DNA of 64,000 nucleotides, taken from Antrihabitans stalactiti. Its GTDB lineage: Bacteria > Actinomycetota > Actinomycetes > Mycobacteriales > Mycobacteriaceae. Below are positions 19,689 to 29,013 of this stretch, one piece after another. A program made the translations under genes and the position numbers. The notes under the pieces were generated by a model that saw nothing but the letters and a program-made list of their open reading frames with translations, searched no databases and had not been told where the DNA came from. The stretch is from the NCBI RefSeq assembly GCF_012932915.1, contig NZ_VCQU01000001.1, forward strand, positions 868,001 to 932,000, written 5' to 3'. The number at the start of each line of letters is the position of its first letter. Position 1 is the first letter of the stretch.

Positions 19689-20096
19689 TCAGGCGGCCTG
19701 TGCGCGCTCGACCGCGGTGACCGGCGCGTCGGACGAGGTCATGTAGCGGCGAACGGTCGACAGGTCGTCCAGCAGCAGCCAGTCGATGTCGTTCGACAGC
19801 GCCGGGCGGTGCGACTTGGTGGTGACGCCGACCTTGATCGTCTGACCAGCAACGGAGTCGCCGTGGACGACCGTGGCGCCGGTCTTGGTGATCGCGCTGC
19901 GGGAAACGAGCGACTCGACAGAGGCCGTGAGCACCATCGCGACAGGAGCGCCTTCGCGTGCGCCGAGGCTCATGAGCAGGCGGGCGAGGCGGTTGGTCCA
20001 CAGCTCCAGCTCGACCGGCAGTGCGATGTCGGAAGCATCGGTCAGGGTGGTGATGAAAGATGCTGCCGTTTGCGTCTGGATCGTGGTGGTGGTCAT
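19689..20096 (-). CDS. Mini-adenylation protein, copy 1, 135 aa
   Basis: First gene of the island in transcription order. It starts MTTTTIQTQTA, continues with LELWTNRLARLLMSLGA, SVESLVSRSAITKTGATVV and IDWLLLDDLSTVRRYMT, and ends with a short Ala-rich tail. It matches the first quarter of an NRPS adenylation domain, with the segment corresponding to residues about 52-70 of that stretch shortened. The ATP-binding, acid-binding and carrier-interacting parts are all missing. Start is the ATG at 20096 behind CGGAGGAAC. The promoter cassette lies upstream and a second family member is 26 bases downstream. Function unknown. Confidence 0.85.
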   Translation of the reverse strand: MTTTTIQTQTAASFITTLTDASDIALPVELELWTNRLARLLMSLGAREGAPVAMVLTASVESLVSRSAITKTGATVVHGDSVAGQTIKVGVTTKSHRPALSNDIDWLLLDDLSTVRRYMTSSDAPVTAVERAQAA

Positions 20097-20188
20097 CGTG
20101 GTTCCTCCGTCTTGACTGCTTTTCTTGTTGACTCCAATCTTGTCGATTCGGGTCCCCCGAAATAGGTGCCACAGGGGTGGGGTGCACG

Positions 20189-20217
20189 CCCTCAGGGTGG
20201 GTGTTGTTCACCCCTAG
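20189..20217 (-). promoter_or_regulatory. Shared NRPS-island promoter element, copy 1
   Basis: Contains GGGTGAACAACACCC on the minus strand (20199-20213), followed by ACCCTGAGGG. It lies 93-121 bases before the ATG at 20096. The leader block TCGACAAGATTGGAGTCAAC is at 20127-20146. The spacing to the start codon is nearly the same as in the other two copies. This points to one island-specific regulator, possibly of the LuxR/NarL type given the short inverted repeat. No such regulator gene is present in the window. Confidence 0.65.
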
Positions 20218-20260
20218 GTATCGCGTGTTGCTGCCGGCTAAGAGGCCATAGGCTCACCGC

Positions 20261-20752
20261 GTGACCGAATTGCATCCGAACCTCATCGCGCTAGCCCCAC
20301 TGCTCGGCTCGTGGGCGGGTGAGGGGGCTGGCGAATATCCGACGATCGAGTCGTTCGGCTACCTCGAGACCATCACGTTCGGGCACGTCGGCAAGCCGTT
20401 CCTCGCGTACGGCCAGCGCACGAAGGCCGCCGACGACGGTCGACCGCTACACGCCGAGACCGGCTACCTGCGAGTTCCCACAGCTGGACGGGTCGAACTC
20501 GTCCTCGCGCATCCGACGGGAATCACGGAAATCGAGGAAGGCACCGTCACCGAGACGGACGGGACGTTGCATATCGAGCTGCAGACCACGTCGATCGGCC
20601 GCAGCTCGACCGCCAAGGAGGTAACCGCGCTTGCCCGTTCGTTCACGATCAGCGGCGACGAGCTGACCTACCAGGTCCAGATGGGGGCAGTCGGCCAGCC
20701 GTTGCAGCATCACCTCGCCGCGACCTTGCGAAGGCAGCCGCCGACACAGTGA
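20261..20752 (+). CDS. Nitrobindin / THAP4-like heme-binding beta-barrel protein (DUF1794)
   Basis: 163 residues, the usual size of the family. The LAPLLGSWAGEGAGEYPTI segment at residues 10-28 is the family signature. The GYLRVP, ELVLAHPTGITEI and C-terminal HHLAATLRR strands fit a ten-stranded fatty-acid-binding-protein-like barrel, and the C-terminal histidines are where nitrobindins ligate ferric heme. The family binds NO and isomerises peroxynitrite. Start is the GTG at 20261. It is divergent from the NRPS island and is followed 4 bases later by a hydrolase gene, so the two are probably co-transcribed. Confidence 0.85.
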   Translation: MTELHPNLIALAPLLGSWAGEGAGEYPTIESFGYLETITFGHVGKPFLAYGQRTKAADDGRPLHAETGYLRVPTAGRVELVLAHPTGITEIEEGTVTETDGTLHIELQTTSIGRSSTAKEVTALARSFTISGDELTYQVQMGAVGQPLQHHLAATLRRQPPTQ

Positions 20753-20756
20753 CAGG

Positions 20757-22004
20757 ATGGCGGGCATGCCGAAGCAGCCAGTCCGGATGGTCACGGTCCC
20801 TGCCGATCTCGACGCTGTCACCACGGTCGGTGCCGAGGACACATCGCAGGGGGTCGACGTCGAACGAATCTGGGACGCGGTCCGCACCTGGTACAGCGCG
20901 GGCGCTCATCCCGCGATCCAGTTGTGCCTGCGGCACAACGGCAGTGTCGTTCTCAACCGGTCGATCGGGCACTCGACAGGCAACGCTCCGACCGATTCGC
21001 CTGACGCCGAGAAGGTCGTCGCCACTCCTGACACCCCGTACTGCGTGTACTCGGCGGCAAAGGCGATCACGACGACGTTGTTCCACATGCTGGTCGAGCG
21101 CGGCACGCTGTCGCTCGAAGACCGGGTGTGCGACTACTTGCCGGGCTACACGACCCACGGCAAGGACCGCACGACCATCCGCCACGTCCTCACCCACAGC
21201 GCAGGCGTGCCATTCCTCCCCGCGAGCGCGCTCGACCTCGATCGCATCGACGACAGCGAGTTCACCCTCGACGCGCTGTACGCACTGAAGCCGGTCTACA
21301 AGCCGGGCAGGTTCCACACCTACCACGCCGCGACGTGGGGACCGCTGACCCGAGAGATCATCCACGCCGCCACGGGCAAAAACATTCGTGACCTGCTCGC
21401 CGCCGAGATCCTCGGTCCGCTCGGTTTTCAGTGGACAAACTATGGCGTTGCGCCGCAAGATGTTTCGAAGGTGGCGTTGAGTTACGTGACCGGTCGTCCG
21501 TTTCCGCGACCGATCGAAGCGGCGATGCGGAAGACACTCGGCGGCACCCTCGAGGACATCATCCCGATCACGAACGATCCCCGATTCCTGACCGGTGTGC
21601 TCCCCTCGTCGAACACGGTCTCGACGGCGTTCGAGTTGTCGAGGTTCGCCGAAATCCTTTGTCGTGGTGGCGAACTCGACGGGGTCCGCGTGCTGAAGCC
21701 GGAAACCTTGAGCAATGCGCTGACGCCCCAGACCCGCCTGCGCCCGGACTTCGCAACCGGTCTCATGCCGCTGCGCTGGGGTGTGGGCTACATGCTCGGC
21801 TCCACCAGGTTCGGTCCGTTCGGTCGCGGCGCAGGCCGATCGTTCGGCCATCTCGGACTACTCGACATCGCCGTCTGGGCCGACCCCGAACGTGGCCTGT
21901 CCGGCGGCCTCATCAGCAGCGGCAAGCCCGGACCGCACAAGGGAATGAACCTCTACCCCGCGCTGATGGACCGAATTACCGCCGATATTCCAGTGATTCA
22001 GTAG
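20757..22004 (+). CDS. Beta-lactamase-fold serine hydrolase (class C / EstB type)
   Basis: 415 residues of the serine beta-lactamase-like (pfam Beta-lactamase) fold. Ser-x-x-Lys is seen in VYSAAKAITT near residue 100, and the conserved THSAGVPF follows in the middle. No signal peptide, so it is likely a cytoplasmic esterase or peptidase rather than a resistance enzyme. The ATG at 20757 is used; the ATG at 20766 is an alternative with a closer purine-rich site. The gene overlaps the convergent PBP gene by 7 bases at its end. Confidence 0.85.
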   Translation: MAGMPKQPVRMVTVPADLDAVTTVGAEDTSQGVDVERIWDAVRTWYSAGAHPAIQLCLRHNGSVVLNRSIGHSTGNAPTDSPDAEKVVATPDTPYCVYSAAKAITTTLFHMLVERGTLSLEDRVCDYLPGYTTHGKDRTTIRHVLTHSAGVPFLPASALDLDRIDDSEFTLDALYALKPVYKPGRFHTYHAATWGPLTREIIHAATGKNIRDLLAAEILGPLGFQWTNYGVAPQDVSKVALSYVTGRPFPRPIEAAMRKTLGGTLEDIIPITNDPRFLTGVLPSSNTVSTAFELSRFAEILCRGGELDGVRVLKPETLSNALTPQTRLRPDFATGLMPLRWGVGYMLGSTRFGPFGRGAGRSFGHLGLLDIAVWADPERGLSGGLISSGKPGPHKGMNLYPALMDRITADIPVIQ

Positions 22005-23821
22005 CCGTCCGGCAACGCGGCGAACATGTCCCGGGTCACCGCGACCGCGTTGTCGGAGCTGCCGCCGCGCACGACGAGGGTCGCGAACGCGATGTCGCCG
22101 CGGTAGCCCACGAACCACGCGTGCGAACCGCCCTCGACTTCGGCCTCCCCCGTTTTGCCGTAGATCTCGCCTTGGTCGGCGATGCGGGTTGCGGTACCGC
22201 TCGTGACGACGAGTCGCATCATGTCGCGCAAGCCGTCGATCATCGGCGGTTTGATCGGCGGACGATCGCCTTCGATCTTGGTGTCGAATCCGTTGATGAG
22301 CTGGGGCACGGGCGTCGATCCGCGAGCCACTGTCGCTGCGGCGAGGGCCATTCCGAACGGGCTGACCACGACCTTGCCCTGGCCGAAGCCGTCCTCGGTT
22401 CGTTGCACGAGTTCGGTGGCGGGCGGGACCGAGCCTGAATCCGTGGGCAGCCCGACGACTGTGTAGTCCGGGCCGATCCCGAGTTCCGACGCGGCGACGT
22501 TGAGTGCATTCGGCGCCATCTCACTCGCGAGCTTGGCGAACGAGGTGTTGCAGGATCGCGCGAACGCGGTCGCCATCGGCACTGTGCCCAGGGAGAATTC
22601 GTTGTAGTTGGGGATGCTGCGATCGCCGATCTCGATGCGACCTGGACACGGCACCGACGAATCCGGCGTCGCAAGCCCGCCGTCGATGGCGGCAGCAGCG
22701 GTGATGATCTTGAACGTCGAGCCAGGCGGGTAGAGACCTGTCGTCGCCACCGGACCGTCGCGGTCGGCGGCCTTGTTCTGTGCCACAGCAAGAATCGCGC
22801 CGGTCGACGGCTGAATGACGACCATCATCGCCTGATCAGCGCTGACGTTGACAGCCGCCTGCGCCGCCTCTTGGATCGGTCGGTCCAGGCTGATCGTGAA
22901 CGACGCCGACGGCTGCGGCTTCGTCTCCGTGAGCACACCGGTGTCGACGCCATCCGGGTTGACCGTGACGACACTCCATCCGGCTTTGCCGTCGACGTCG
23001 TCGATGATCGTCTTCTTGACCTGGCTGATCAGGTCCGGGGCGAAACTGCGGTCGGTGGATACCAGGTCCGCCTCGTCGTGACTGGTGACGCCGGGCATCG
23101 TCGACAACACCAGCTCGACCGTGTCGAAATCTTCCTGCTTCAGGGTCGCGACGCGGTAGTCGCCTTTTGCGGCCGTCGCCGATTCGACGATGGACTGTGC
23201 GGTGATCGTCGGGTCGAACCTGCTCAGCGCGCCGGCGAGCGAATTCGCGACCGCGACGATGTTGCCCGTCTTCGACGCATCGATGCTGATGCGGTGGACC
23301 GTGCCGGGAACCAGCACGTCGGAGCCCGAATGTTCGTTCACTCGCGCTCGCGGTGCAGGCGTCGCGCGCAGTGACATGGTTTGGGTCTCGCTGAGCTTCG
23401 GGTGAATGTCGGCCGATGTCCACCGGACCGTCCAGTCACCGTTTCGGCGACCCATCAACAGAGTGCCCGAGTAGGTCCAGACGCGGTTCTTCGGCAGCTG
23501 CCACTCGTAGGTGTATTCGACCACCGCAGTATCGCCGTCGATGCGGGCCGAGCCGGTCGATGCCGTCATCGACTCGGCTTGCAGGTCTTGCCAGGTCCGG
23601 GCGAGCGCGATCTGTGCATCTTGGGGCTCGTCGGTTGCCTTCGCGGCACGCGCGATGTCCTTCTTGGCGAACGCCTCGACGAAGGCCTCGGCAGCCGGCG
23701 ACGGACCGGCGGGCTTGGGTGTGCACGACGACAATCCGAAGGTCAACAGGACAACCGTGCCGCACACCAGGCCTCGGGCACCGGGTGACGTGCGCAAACT
23801 ACGGATGTTCATCGCCGCCAT
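21998..23821 (-). CDS. Lipoprotein penicillin-binding transpeptidase (PbpLipo, Rv2864c-like)
   Basis: 607 residues. A signal sequence ends in the lipobox LSSC, with Cys33 the lipidated residue. An NTF2-like MecA_N domain follows (about 40-160), then a dimerisation region, then the transpeptidase domain. Catalytic motifs are STFK (Ser about 368), SCN (about 423) and KTG (about 556). It crosslinks peptidoglycan outside the membrane. Position downstream of ispG and the GNAT gene matches the M. tuberculosis gene order around Rv2864c-Rv2868c. Start may be the ATG at 23821 or the one at 23812; neither has a strong ribosome site. It is 52 bases downstream of the acetyltransferase gene. Confidence 0.92.
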   Translation of the reverse strand: MAAMNIRSLRTSPGARGLVCGTVVLLTFGLSSCTPKPAGPSPAAEAFVEAFAKKDIARAAKATDEPQDAQIALARTWQDLQAESMTASTGSARIDGDTAVVEYTYEWQLPKNRVWTYSGTLLMGRRNGDWTVRWTSADIHPKLSETQTMSLRATPAPRARVNEHSGSDVLVPGTVHRISIDASKTGNIVAVANSLAGALSRFDPTITAQSIVESATAAKGDYRVATLKQEDFDTVELVLSTMPGVTSHDEADLVSTDRSFAPDLISQVKKTIIDDVDGKAGWSVVTVNPDGVDTGVLTETKPQPSASFTISLDRPIQEAAQAAVNVSADQAMMVVIQPSTGAILAVAQNKAADRDGPVATTGLYPPGSTFKIITAAAAIDGGLATPDSSVPCPGRIEIGDRSIPNYNEFSLGTVPMATAFARSCNTSFAKLASEMAPNALNVAASELGIGPDYTVVGLPTDSGSVPPATELVQRTEDGFGQGKVVVSPFGMALAAATVARGSTPVPQLINGFDTKIEGDRPPIKPPMIDGLRDMMRLVVTSGTATRIADQGEIYGKTGEAEVEGGSHAWFVGYRGDIAFATLVVRGGSSDNAVAVTRDMFAALPDGY

Positions 23822-23873
23822 GATAATTCGGCGGAGCGGTCAAGCTGTGGAGGCAGGGCCGACCGGTGAGCGG

Positions 23874-24710
23874 TCAGTCCAGCAACACCGTAGAAAACGT
23901 CGCGACCTGCCGGAATCCGACTCGCTCGTACGCACGCCGAGCAGCGATGTTGTAGTCGTTGACGTACAAACTGGCCGTTCGTCCCGATGCGACGATCAGA
24001 TTCGCGACCGCCGCTGTGCCGGCGGCGCCGATTCCGTGACCGCGACGGTCGGGATGAACCCATACGCCCTGAATCTGGCCGACCGTGCGAGACAGCGCGC
24101 CGACCTCGGCTTTGAACACGACCTGGCCGTCTTCGAACCGCGCCCAGGTGCGGCCGGTCGAGATGAGGTTCGCAACGCGTCGCCGGTACCCGCCGCCACC
24201 ATCGCCGGTCCGCGGATCGACACCGACTTCCTCGATGAACATCGCAATCGCCGCGGTCAGGTAGCTGTCGAGTTCGGACATCGTCGCCAGTCGAACAAGC
24301 GGGTCCGGGTGGATGAGCGACGGATGCCGCAGCGAGAGCAACGGCTGCTCGGAACGGAGCTCGCGCGGCGGGCCCCAATCGTTGGACAGGAGATCCCACA
24401 GTGGAAGCGCCAGCTCACGGCGCCCGACTATCGATGAGCAGGTCCGGGAACCGCGGCTCGCCCGCTCGGCGAATGCGCGCAGGTCATCGGCGTTGCCGCG
24501 CAACGGAACCAGGTTGGCGCCGCTGTAACACAGGGACTCGGACGGTCCGCCGCGGCTCCACAGCTCACCGGGAAATGCACCGGGACTCAGTCCGAATTCT
24601 TGGACGCGCGCGGCGACCATGCATGACGCGATCGCATCAGCGTCCAGCACCCGAAGGACCTGAGCTTCGTCGCGGATGCCCAGCGGCTTTGCACCGAGCA
24701 GTTTCAGCAC
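23874..24710 (-). CDS. GNAT-family N-acetyltransferase (Rv2867c-like)
   Basis: 278 residues. The C-terminal half carries the GNAT acetyl-CoA signature VWVHPDRRGHGIGAAG (about residues 218-233), followed by SLYVNDYNIAARRAYERVGF. The N-terminal half has a less conserved domain common to this actinobacterial subgroup. GTG start at 24710. It lies between ispG and the PBP gene, as Rv2867c does in M. tuberculosis, and probably belongs to the dxr-rip1-ispG transcript. The substrate is unknown. Confidence 0.88.
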   Translation of the reverse strand: MLKLLGAKPLGIRDEAQVLRVLDADAIASCMVAARVQEFGLSPGAFPGELWSRGGPSESLCYSGANLVPLRGNADDLRAFAERASRGSRTCSSIVGRRELALPLWDLLSNDWGPPRELRSEQPLLSLRHPSLIHPDPLVRLATMSELDSYLTAAIAMFIEEVGVDPRTGDGGGGYRRRVANLISTGRTWARFEDGQVVFKAEVGALSRTVGQIQGVWVHPDRRGHGIGAAGTAAVANLIVASGRTASLYVNDYNIAARRAYERVGFRQVATFSTVLLD

Positions 24711-24749
24711 GTCATCAGCGTGCCATGAAAAGGGCCATTAGCGGAAGAA

Positions 24750-25907
24750 TTATGAAACAGTCACCGACGGCGCGCCGGAGGTTTCAGCGTCGTCCCACTC
24801 CTCGGCAATCCGCATCGCCTCTTCGATCAGCGTCTCGACGATCATCGCTTCCGGCACGGTCTTGATCACCTTGCCCTTCACGAAGATCTGGCCCTTGCCG
24901 TTGCCCGAGGCAACGCCGAGGTCGGCCTCGCGTGCTTCGCCTGGACCGTTGACGACACAGCCCATCACCGCGACGCGCAGCGGGATCTCCATGCCTTCCA
25001 ACCCAGCGCTGACCTCGTTCGCCAAGGTGTAGACGTCGACCTGCGCGCGACCGCAGGACGGGCACGACACGATTTCCAGCTTCCGCGGCCGCAGGTTGAG
25101 CGATTGCAGGATCTGGGCGCCGACCTTGACTTCTTCGGCGGGCGGGGCCGAGAGGGACACGCGAATCGTGTCGCCGATTCCCTCCGCCAACAATGCGCCG
25201 AACGCGACGGCAGACTTGATGGTTCCCTGGAAGGCCGGACCCGCCTCGGTCACGCCCAGGTGCAGCGGGTAATCGCACCGCGCCGCGAGCTGGCGATACG
25301 CCTCGACCATGATCACCGGGTCGTTGTGCTTCACCGAGATCTTGATGTCGCCGAAACCGTGCTCTTCGAACAACCCCGCTTCCCAGAGCGCCGACTCGAC
25401 GAGCGCTTCCGGAGTTGCTTTGCCGTACTTCTGCATCAGGCGCGGATCGAGCGAGCCCGCGTTGACGCCGATCCGGATCGGAATGCCGGCGGCACCCGCA
25501 GCCTTGGCGACCTCGCCGACGCGGCCGTCGAACTCCTTGATGTTTCCGGGGTTCACGCGGACCGCCGCGCAGCCCGCATCGATGGCAGCGAAGATGTAGC
25601 GGGGCTGGAAATGAATGTCGGCGATGACTGGGATTTGGCTCTTCTTGGCGATAACTGCCAGCGCGTCCGCGTCCTCTTGACGCGGGCAGGCCACCCGGAC
25701 GATGTCGCAGCCGCTCGCAGTGAGTTCGGCGATCTGCTGCAGCGTGGCGTTGATGTCGTGAGTCTTGGTCGTGGTCATCGACTGCACGGAAACCGGGAAA
25801 TCGCTGCCGACACCTACCGAACCGACCTGCAATTGGCGCGTCTTGCGTCGCGGTGCGAGGACGGCAGCCGGCGGCGCAGGCATACCCAATCCAACTGTGC
25901 TGGTCAT
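24750..25907 (-). CDS. ispG: 4-hydroxy-3-methylbut-2-enyl-diphosphate synthase (flavodoxin/ferredoxin)
   Basis: 385 residues. It catalyses the penultimate step of the non-mevalonate isoprenoid pathway, converting MEcPP to HMBPP with a [4Fe-4S] cluster. Cluster cysteines are seen in CPSCGR and [12 protein letters not shown] in the C-terminal part, and the TIM-barrel N-terminus has [13 protein letters not shown] start at 25907. It is 16 bases downstream of rip1 and shares an operon with dxr of the same pathway. Confidence 0.98.
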   Translation of the reverse strand: MTSTVGLGMPAPPAAVLAPRRKTRQLQVGSVGVGSDFPVSVQSMTTTKTHDINATLQQIAELTASGCDIVRVACPRQEDADALAVIAKKSQIPVIADIHFQPRYIFAAIDAGCAAVRVNPGNIKEFDGRVGEVAKAAGAAGIPIRIGVNAGSLDPRLMQKYGKATPEALVESALWEAGLFEEHGFGDIKISVKHNDPVIMVEAYRQLAARCDYPLHLGVTEAGPAFQGTIKSAVAFGALLAEGIGDTIRVSLSAPPAEEVKVGAQILQSLNLRPRKLEIVSCPSCGRAQVDVYTLANEVSAGLEGMEIPLRVAVMGCVVNGPGEAREADLGVASGNGKGQIFVKGKVIKTVPEAMIVETLIEEAMRIAEEWDDAETSGAPSVTVS

Positions 25908-25923
25908 GACCGCGATTCTATCG

Positions 25924-27138
25924 TCACGGAAAGAGCTTGATCGGATTGATGATGTCCGCCGTCAGCGTGAGCAGCATGTATGCGCCACCTATGACAACAA
26001 CCACATAGGTGATCGGCAGCAACTTGAGGTAGTCGACGGGCGGTCCAGCGGCAAGTCCGCGCCGTGATCGCAGGCTGTTGCGGATCTTCTCGTAGATCGT
26101 GACCGCCATGTGCCCGCCGTCGAGCGGCAGCAACGGCAGCAAGTTGAACGCGCCGAGGAAGAAGTTGAGGCTGGCGAGCAGGAGAATGAACGTGTCCCAA
26201 TACCCGCGCTCGGCGACCTGACCGCCGATCGCACTCGCGCCGACGACGCTGATCGGGGTGTCGATGTCACGCTCTCCACCAGTGACCGCATGCCACAGAT
26301 CGACCACCTTGCTCGGCATCTGCGCCAGACCTTGAATCGTCTTGGCGAACATGTCCCCGGTGAAACTGAAAGAGGCCGGAATCGCGCCGAGCACGCTGTA
26401 GGGCTCGATCTTCACCTCTTGGCGACTCACGCCGATGGCCGCCACCGATTCGAGGTGCGGTTCGGCGTCGCCCTCCTTCTGCACGAGCCGAGCCACCTGC
26501 TGCACGGTGACCGTGAAGCTCAGCCGCTCGCCGTCGCGCTTCACCGTGAAGGTGGCCGGGCCGGAGAGCTTTCGTGTGATGTCGATGAGGTCGGCGAAGG
26601 AACTGACCGACTTGTCGTTGACGGCGACGATCTCGTCGCCCGCTCGAATGCCGGCAAGCTGCGCCGGACCTTCACCTGTGCATTCTGCCAACTTGCCGTC
26701 TTTGTCTTGCGGCGCAACACAACCGACGCTGCCGACCACCGCGTTGTCCGACGGCGACAGATCCGGCAAGCCCCACCCGACTGCGAGAACGAAGATCAAG
26801 ACGAAGCCGACGATGAAGTTCATGCCGATGCCGGAAATCATCACGACGATGCGCTTCCACGCCTTCTGCCGGTACATCGCACGGTCGATCTCGTCAGGCT
26901 CCAACTCTTCGAGAGCCGTCATCCCCGCGATGTCGCAGAACCCGCCGAGAGGGATCGCCTTGAGCCCGTACTCGGTCTCCCCACGTCGTACGGAGAACAC
27001 CTTCGGCCCGAATCCGACGAAGTAGCGGCGCACCTTCATGCCCAGACGTTGAGCTGCCCACATGTGCCCGCATTCGTGCAGAGCGATCGACGCGGCAATA
27101 CCGATCGCAAAAAGCACGACCCCGAAAACGAACACCAT
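25924..27138 (-). CDS. rip1: Site-2 zinc protease Rip1 / RseP family
   Basis: 404 residues of intramembrane metalloprotease. The zinc-binding HECGH is at residues 21-25 in the first membrane helix, a PDZ domain occupies roughly 120-210, and the second active-site motif PLDGGH is near residue 345. Members cleave membrane-bound anti-sigma factors after a first cut outside the membrane. In M. tuberculosis Rip1 controls several sigma pathways and lipid composition. It starts 6 bases after dxr ends and is followed by ispG, the same trio as Rv2870c-Rv2868c. Confidence 0.95.
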   Translation of the reverse strand: MVFVFGVVLFAIGIAASIALHECGHMWAAQRLGMKVRRYFVGFGPKVFSVRRGETEYGLKAIPLGGFCDIAGMTALEELEPDEIDRAMYRQKAWKRIVVMISGIGMNFIVGFVLIFVLAVGWGLPDLSPSDNAVVGSVGCVAPQDKDGKLAECTGEGPAQLAGIRAGDEIVAVNDKSVSSFADLIDITRKLSGPATFTVKRDGERLSFTVTVQQVARLVQKEGDAEPHLESVAAIGVSRQEVKIEPYSVLGAIPASFSFTGDMFAKTIQGLAQMPSKVVDLWHAVTGGERDIDTPISVVGASAIGGQVAERGYWDTFILLLASLNFFLGAFNLLPLLPLDGGHMAVTIYEKIRNSLRSRRGLAAGPPVDYLKLLPITYVVVVIGGAYMLLTLTADIINPIKLFP

Positions 27139-27144
27139 CCGGCT

Positions 27145-28296
27145 CTAGTCCTCCTGCTTCACAAGTTCTCGCGCGTGCTGGCGCGCCCAGCTGTCGGCTG
27201 CGAGTACGTCGTCCAAGGTAGCCGGTTCCGCCGACCATTCGTCCGCCGCGGCGAGAACGGCAGCTACCGTCCGGACAATCGCAGGGAAGCGAATCACCCC
27301 GTCGAGGAACGCTTCGGCGGCGATTTCGTTGGCCGCGTTGTACACCGCCGTCAGGCAGCCCCCGCGAGTTCCGGCTTCGCGTGCGAGATCGACTGCTGGA
27401 AAAACTGTGCTGTCGAGCGGCTCGAATTCCCAGGTCGAGGCCATGCCGAAATCACAGGCAGCCGCAACCCCGGGAATCCGATCCGGCCAGCCCAACGCAA
27501 GTCCGATCGGAAGCTTCATATCGGGCGGACTCGCCTGCGCCAGCGTCGAGCCGTCGGTGAACGTGACCATCGAATGAACGATCGACTGCGGGTGGACGGT
27601 GACGTCGATGCGGTCGTACGGGATACCGAACAGCAAATGAGTCTCGATGAGTTCGAGGCCTTTGTTCACCAGCGTCGCCGAATTCAGCGTGTTCATCGGG
27701 CCCATCGACCACGTCGGATGGGCTCCAGCCTGCTCCGGCGTCACCGCTTCGAGGGCTTCCGCGGTCCAGCCGCGGAACGGTCCGCCGGACGCGGTCAGGA
27801 TCAGTCGCGCGACTTCGCCTGCCGAACCACCGCGCAAACACTGGGCGAGCGCCGAATGCTCGGAATCGACCGGAACGATCTGGCCGGGCGCCGCCGCACG
27901 GGTGACCAATGACCCGCCCGCAACGAGTGACTCCTTGTTGGCCAACGCGAGTCGCGTCCCCGATTCGAGCGCAGCCAACGTCGGTTCGAGTCCGAGCGAA
28001 CCGACCAACGCGTTCAGTACGACGTCGGCTTCGGTGCTCCGGACCAACTCGGTCACAGCACCTGGGCCCGACAGCGGCACACCGAGTCGCTCCCCGACCG
28101 CCTCATCGGCGATGGCGACGTTGCGTACCCCGGTCGCCGCGATCTGTTCGGCCAGCAGGTCGGCCTTGCCGCCTCCCGCCGCCAGGCCCACGACGCTGAA
28201 TTTGTCCGGGTTGGCGGCGATGACCTCTAGCGCCTGAGTCCCGATGGACCCCGTGCTGCCGAGCAGCAGGACGCGTGTTGGTGCTTGGTTCGTCAC
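27145..28296 (-). CDS. dxr: 1-deoxy-D-xylulose 5-phosphate reductoisomerase
   Basis: 383 residues. The NADPH-binding GSTGSIGTQ is at the N-terminus, the substrate/metal region has [11 protein letters not shown] and VPVDSEHSA, and [11 protein letters not shown] follows. It converts DXP to MEP, the committed step of the MEP isoprenoid pathway. GTG start at 28296 (encoding MTNQAPTRV). It leads the dxr-rip1-ispG-GNAT-PBP run. Confidence 0.98.
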   Translation of the reverse strand: MTNQAPTRVLLLGSTGSIGTQALEVIAANPDKFSVVGLAAGGGKADLLAEQIAATGVRNVAIADEAVGERLGVPLSGPGAVTELVRSTEADVVLNALVGSLGLEPTLAALESGTRLALANKESLVAGGSLVTRAAAPGQIVPVDSEHSALAQCLRGGSAGEVARLILTASGGPFRGWTAEALEAVTPEQAGAHPTWSMGPMNTLNSATLVNKGLELIETHLLFGIPYDRIDVTVHPQSIVHSMVTFTDGSTLAQASPPDMKLPIGLALGWPDRIPGVAAACDFGMASTWEFEPLDSTVFPAVDLAREAGTRGGCLTAVYNAANEIAAEAFLDGVIRFPAIVRTVAAVLAAADEWSAEPATLDDVLAADSWARQHARELVKQED

Positions 28297-28388
28297 ACAG
28301 CCATTGTTCCCGATGGGGCTAACCGACGGTTAAGCGCCGCGTCAGCGCTCGCTCGCAGAATTGACTCACGAGCCCGGGAGGAGCAGAC

Positions 28389-28808
28389 ATGAACCGTATT
28401 GGTGTGGGTCGGATGGTCGCTACCACCTTCGCAGTGGCGATGGTCGCCGGCGGGAGTGCGCTCCTCGCGGCGGACGCGGCCGGTGCCGCCGAGCCCAACC
28501 CGGTCGTCCAAGACTGCGACAACGTCGGCCAGGTGAAGCCGGCCATGTTGATCCTGGCGTGCGCGGACCGCGGGCTCGTGTTGCAGAACGTCGTCTGGAA
28601 GAACTGGGGCGACGGCCACGCGACGGGCTCGGGGACGCTCATCGCCAATACCTGCGTGCCAAATTGCGCGGCCGGCAACTACACCCGGTCGACTGTGACC
28701 GTCGAACTCGGCGCCGTCACCGGCAGCGATCACCACTTTTCCGAGGTGACGATCACCTACCCCGACGGCACCTCGGACACCCGCATACTTCCGGCTCGCC
28801 AAAACTGA
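28389..28808 (+). CDS. Small secreted protein of unknown function
   Basis: 139 residues with a clear Sec signal peptide: a basic start, a hydrophobic stretch at about 10-28, and an Ala-rich cleavage site near AGAAEP. The mature part is about 105 residues with four cysteines (in QDCDN, LACAD, NTCVP and PNCAA), probably two disulfides, and a C-terminal beta-rich region with VTITYPDG. No named domain was recognised; similar small exported proteins are common in this family. ATG at 28389 behind GGGAGGAG. Confidence 0.75.
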   Translation: MNRIGVGRMVATTFAVAMVAGGSALLAADAAGAAEPNPVVQDCDNVGQVKPAMLILACADRGLVLQNVVWKNWGDGHATGSGTLIANTCVPNCAAGNYTRSTVTVELGAVTGSDHHFSEVTITYPDGTSDTRILPARQN

Positions 28809-28944
28809 GGAGCTACGGCCCGTTCCGCGCCAGGGCGAGAATGCACTTCCTGTCGCATCGGTCGAGTGAGTCGGCACGAAAGTGCACATTCGACGATTGG
28901 GCGGGGGGCGACCGACACTTCTCCGAGGAGCTACGGCCCCGTTC
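28807..28944. repeat. Intergenic repeat: direct repeats enclosing an inverted repeat
   Basis: GAGGAGCTACGGCCCGTTC at 28807-28825 recurs at 28925-28944 with one added C. Between them AATGCACTT (28840-28848) and AAGTGCACATT (28880-28890) form a long-range stem over about 31 bases. The left repeat overlaps the stop codon of the secreted-protein gene. It looks like a dispersed intergenic element or a structured RNA or terminator. No second copy was found in this window. Confidence 0.5.
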
Positions 28945-29013
28945 GCTGGCTACGACACACCGTCGTATGCCAGGATGATGCGAGCAGATTTCGAGTGAAC
29001 TGAAGGAGCGATC

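Noticed and set aside
18770-20096. Mini-A genes as remnants of a broken third NRPS
   Set aside because: Each copy has its own start, ribosome site and stop. Similarity ends at the same place in all four, three have the conserved promoter cassette, and no later NRPS domains are found between them.
26110-27912. 600-codon plus-strand open frame over rip1 and dxr
   Set aside because: It lies fully antisense to two well-identified enzymes and shows no recognisable domain.
28293-28889. 198-codon minus-strand frame over the small secreted protein
   Set aside because: The plus strand has a signal peptide, ribosome site and paired cysteines; the minus frame has none of these.
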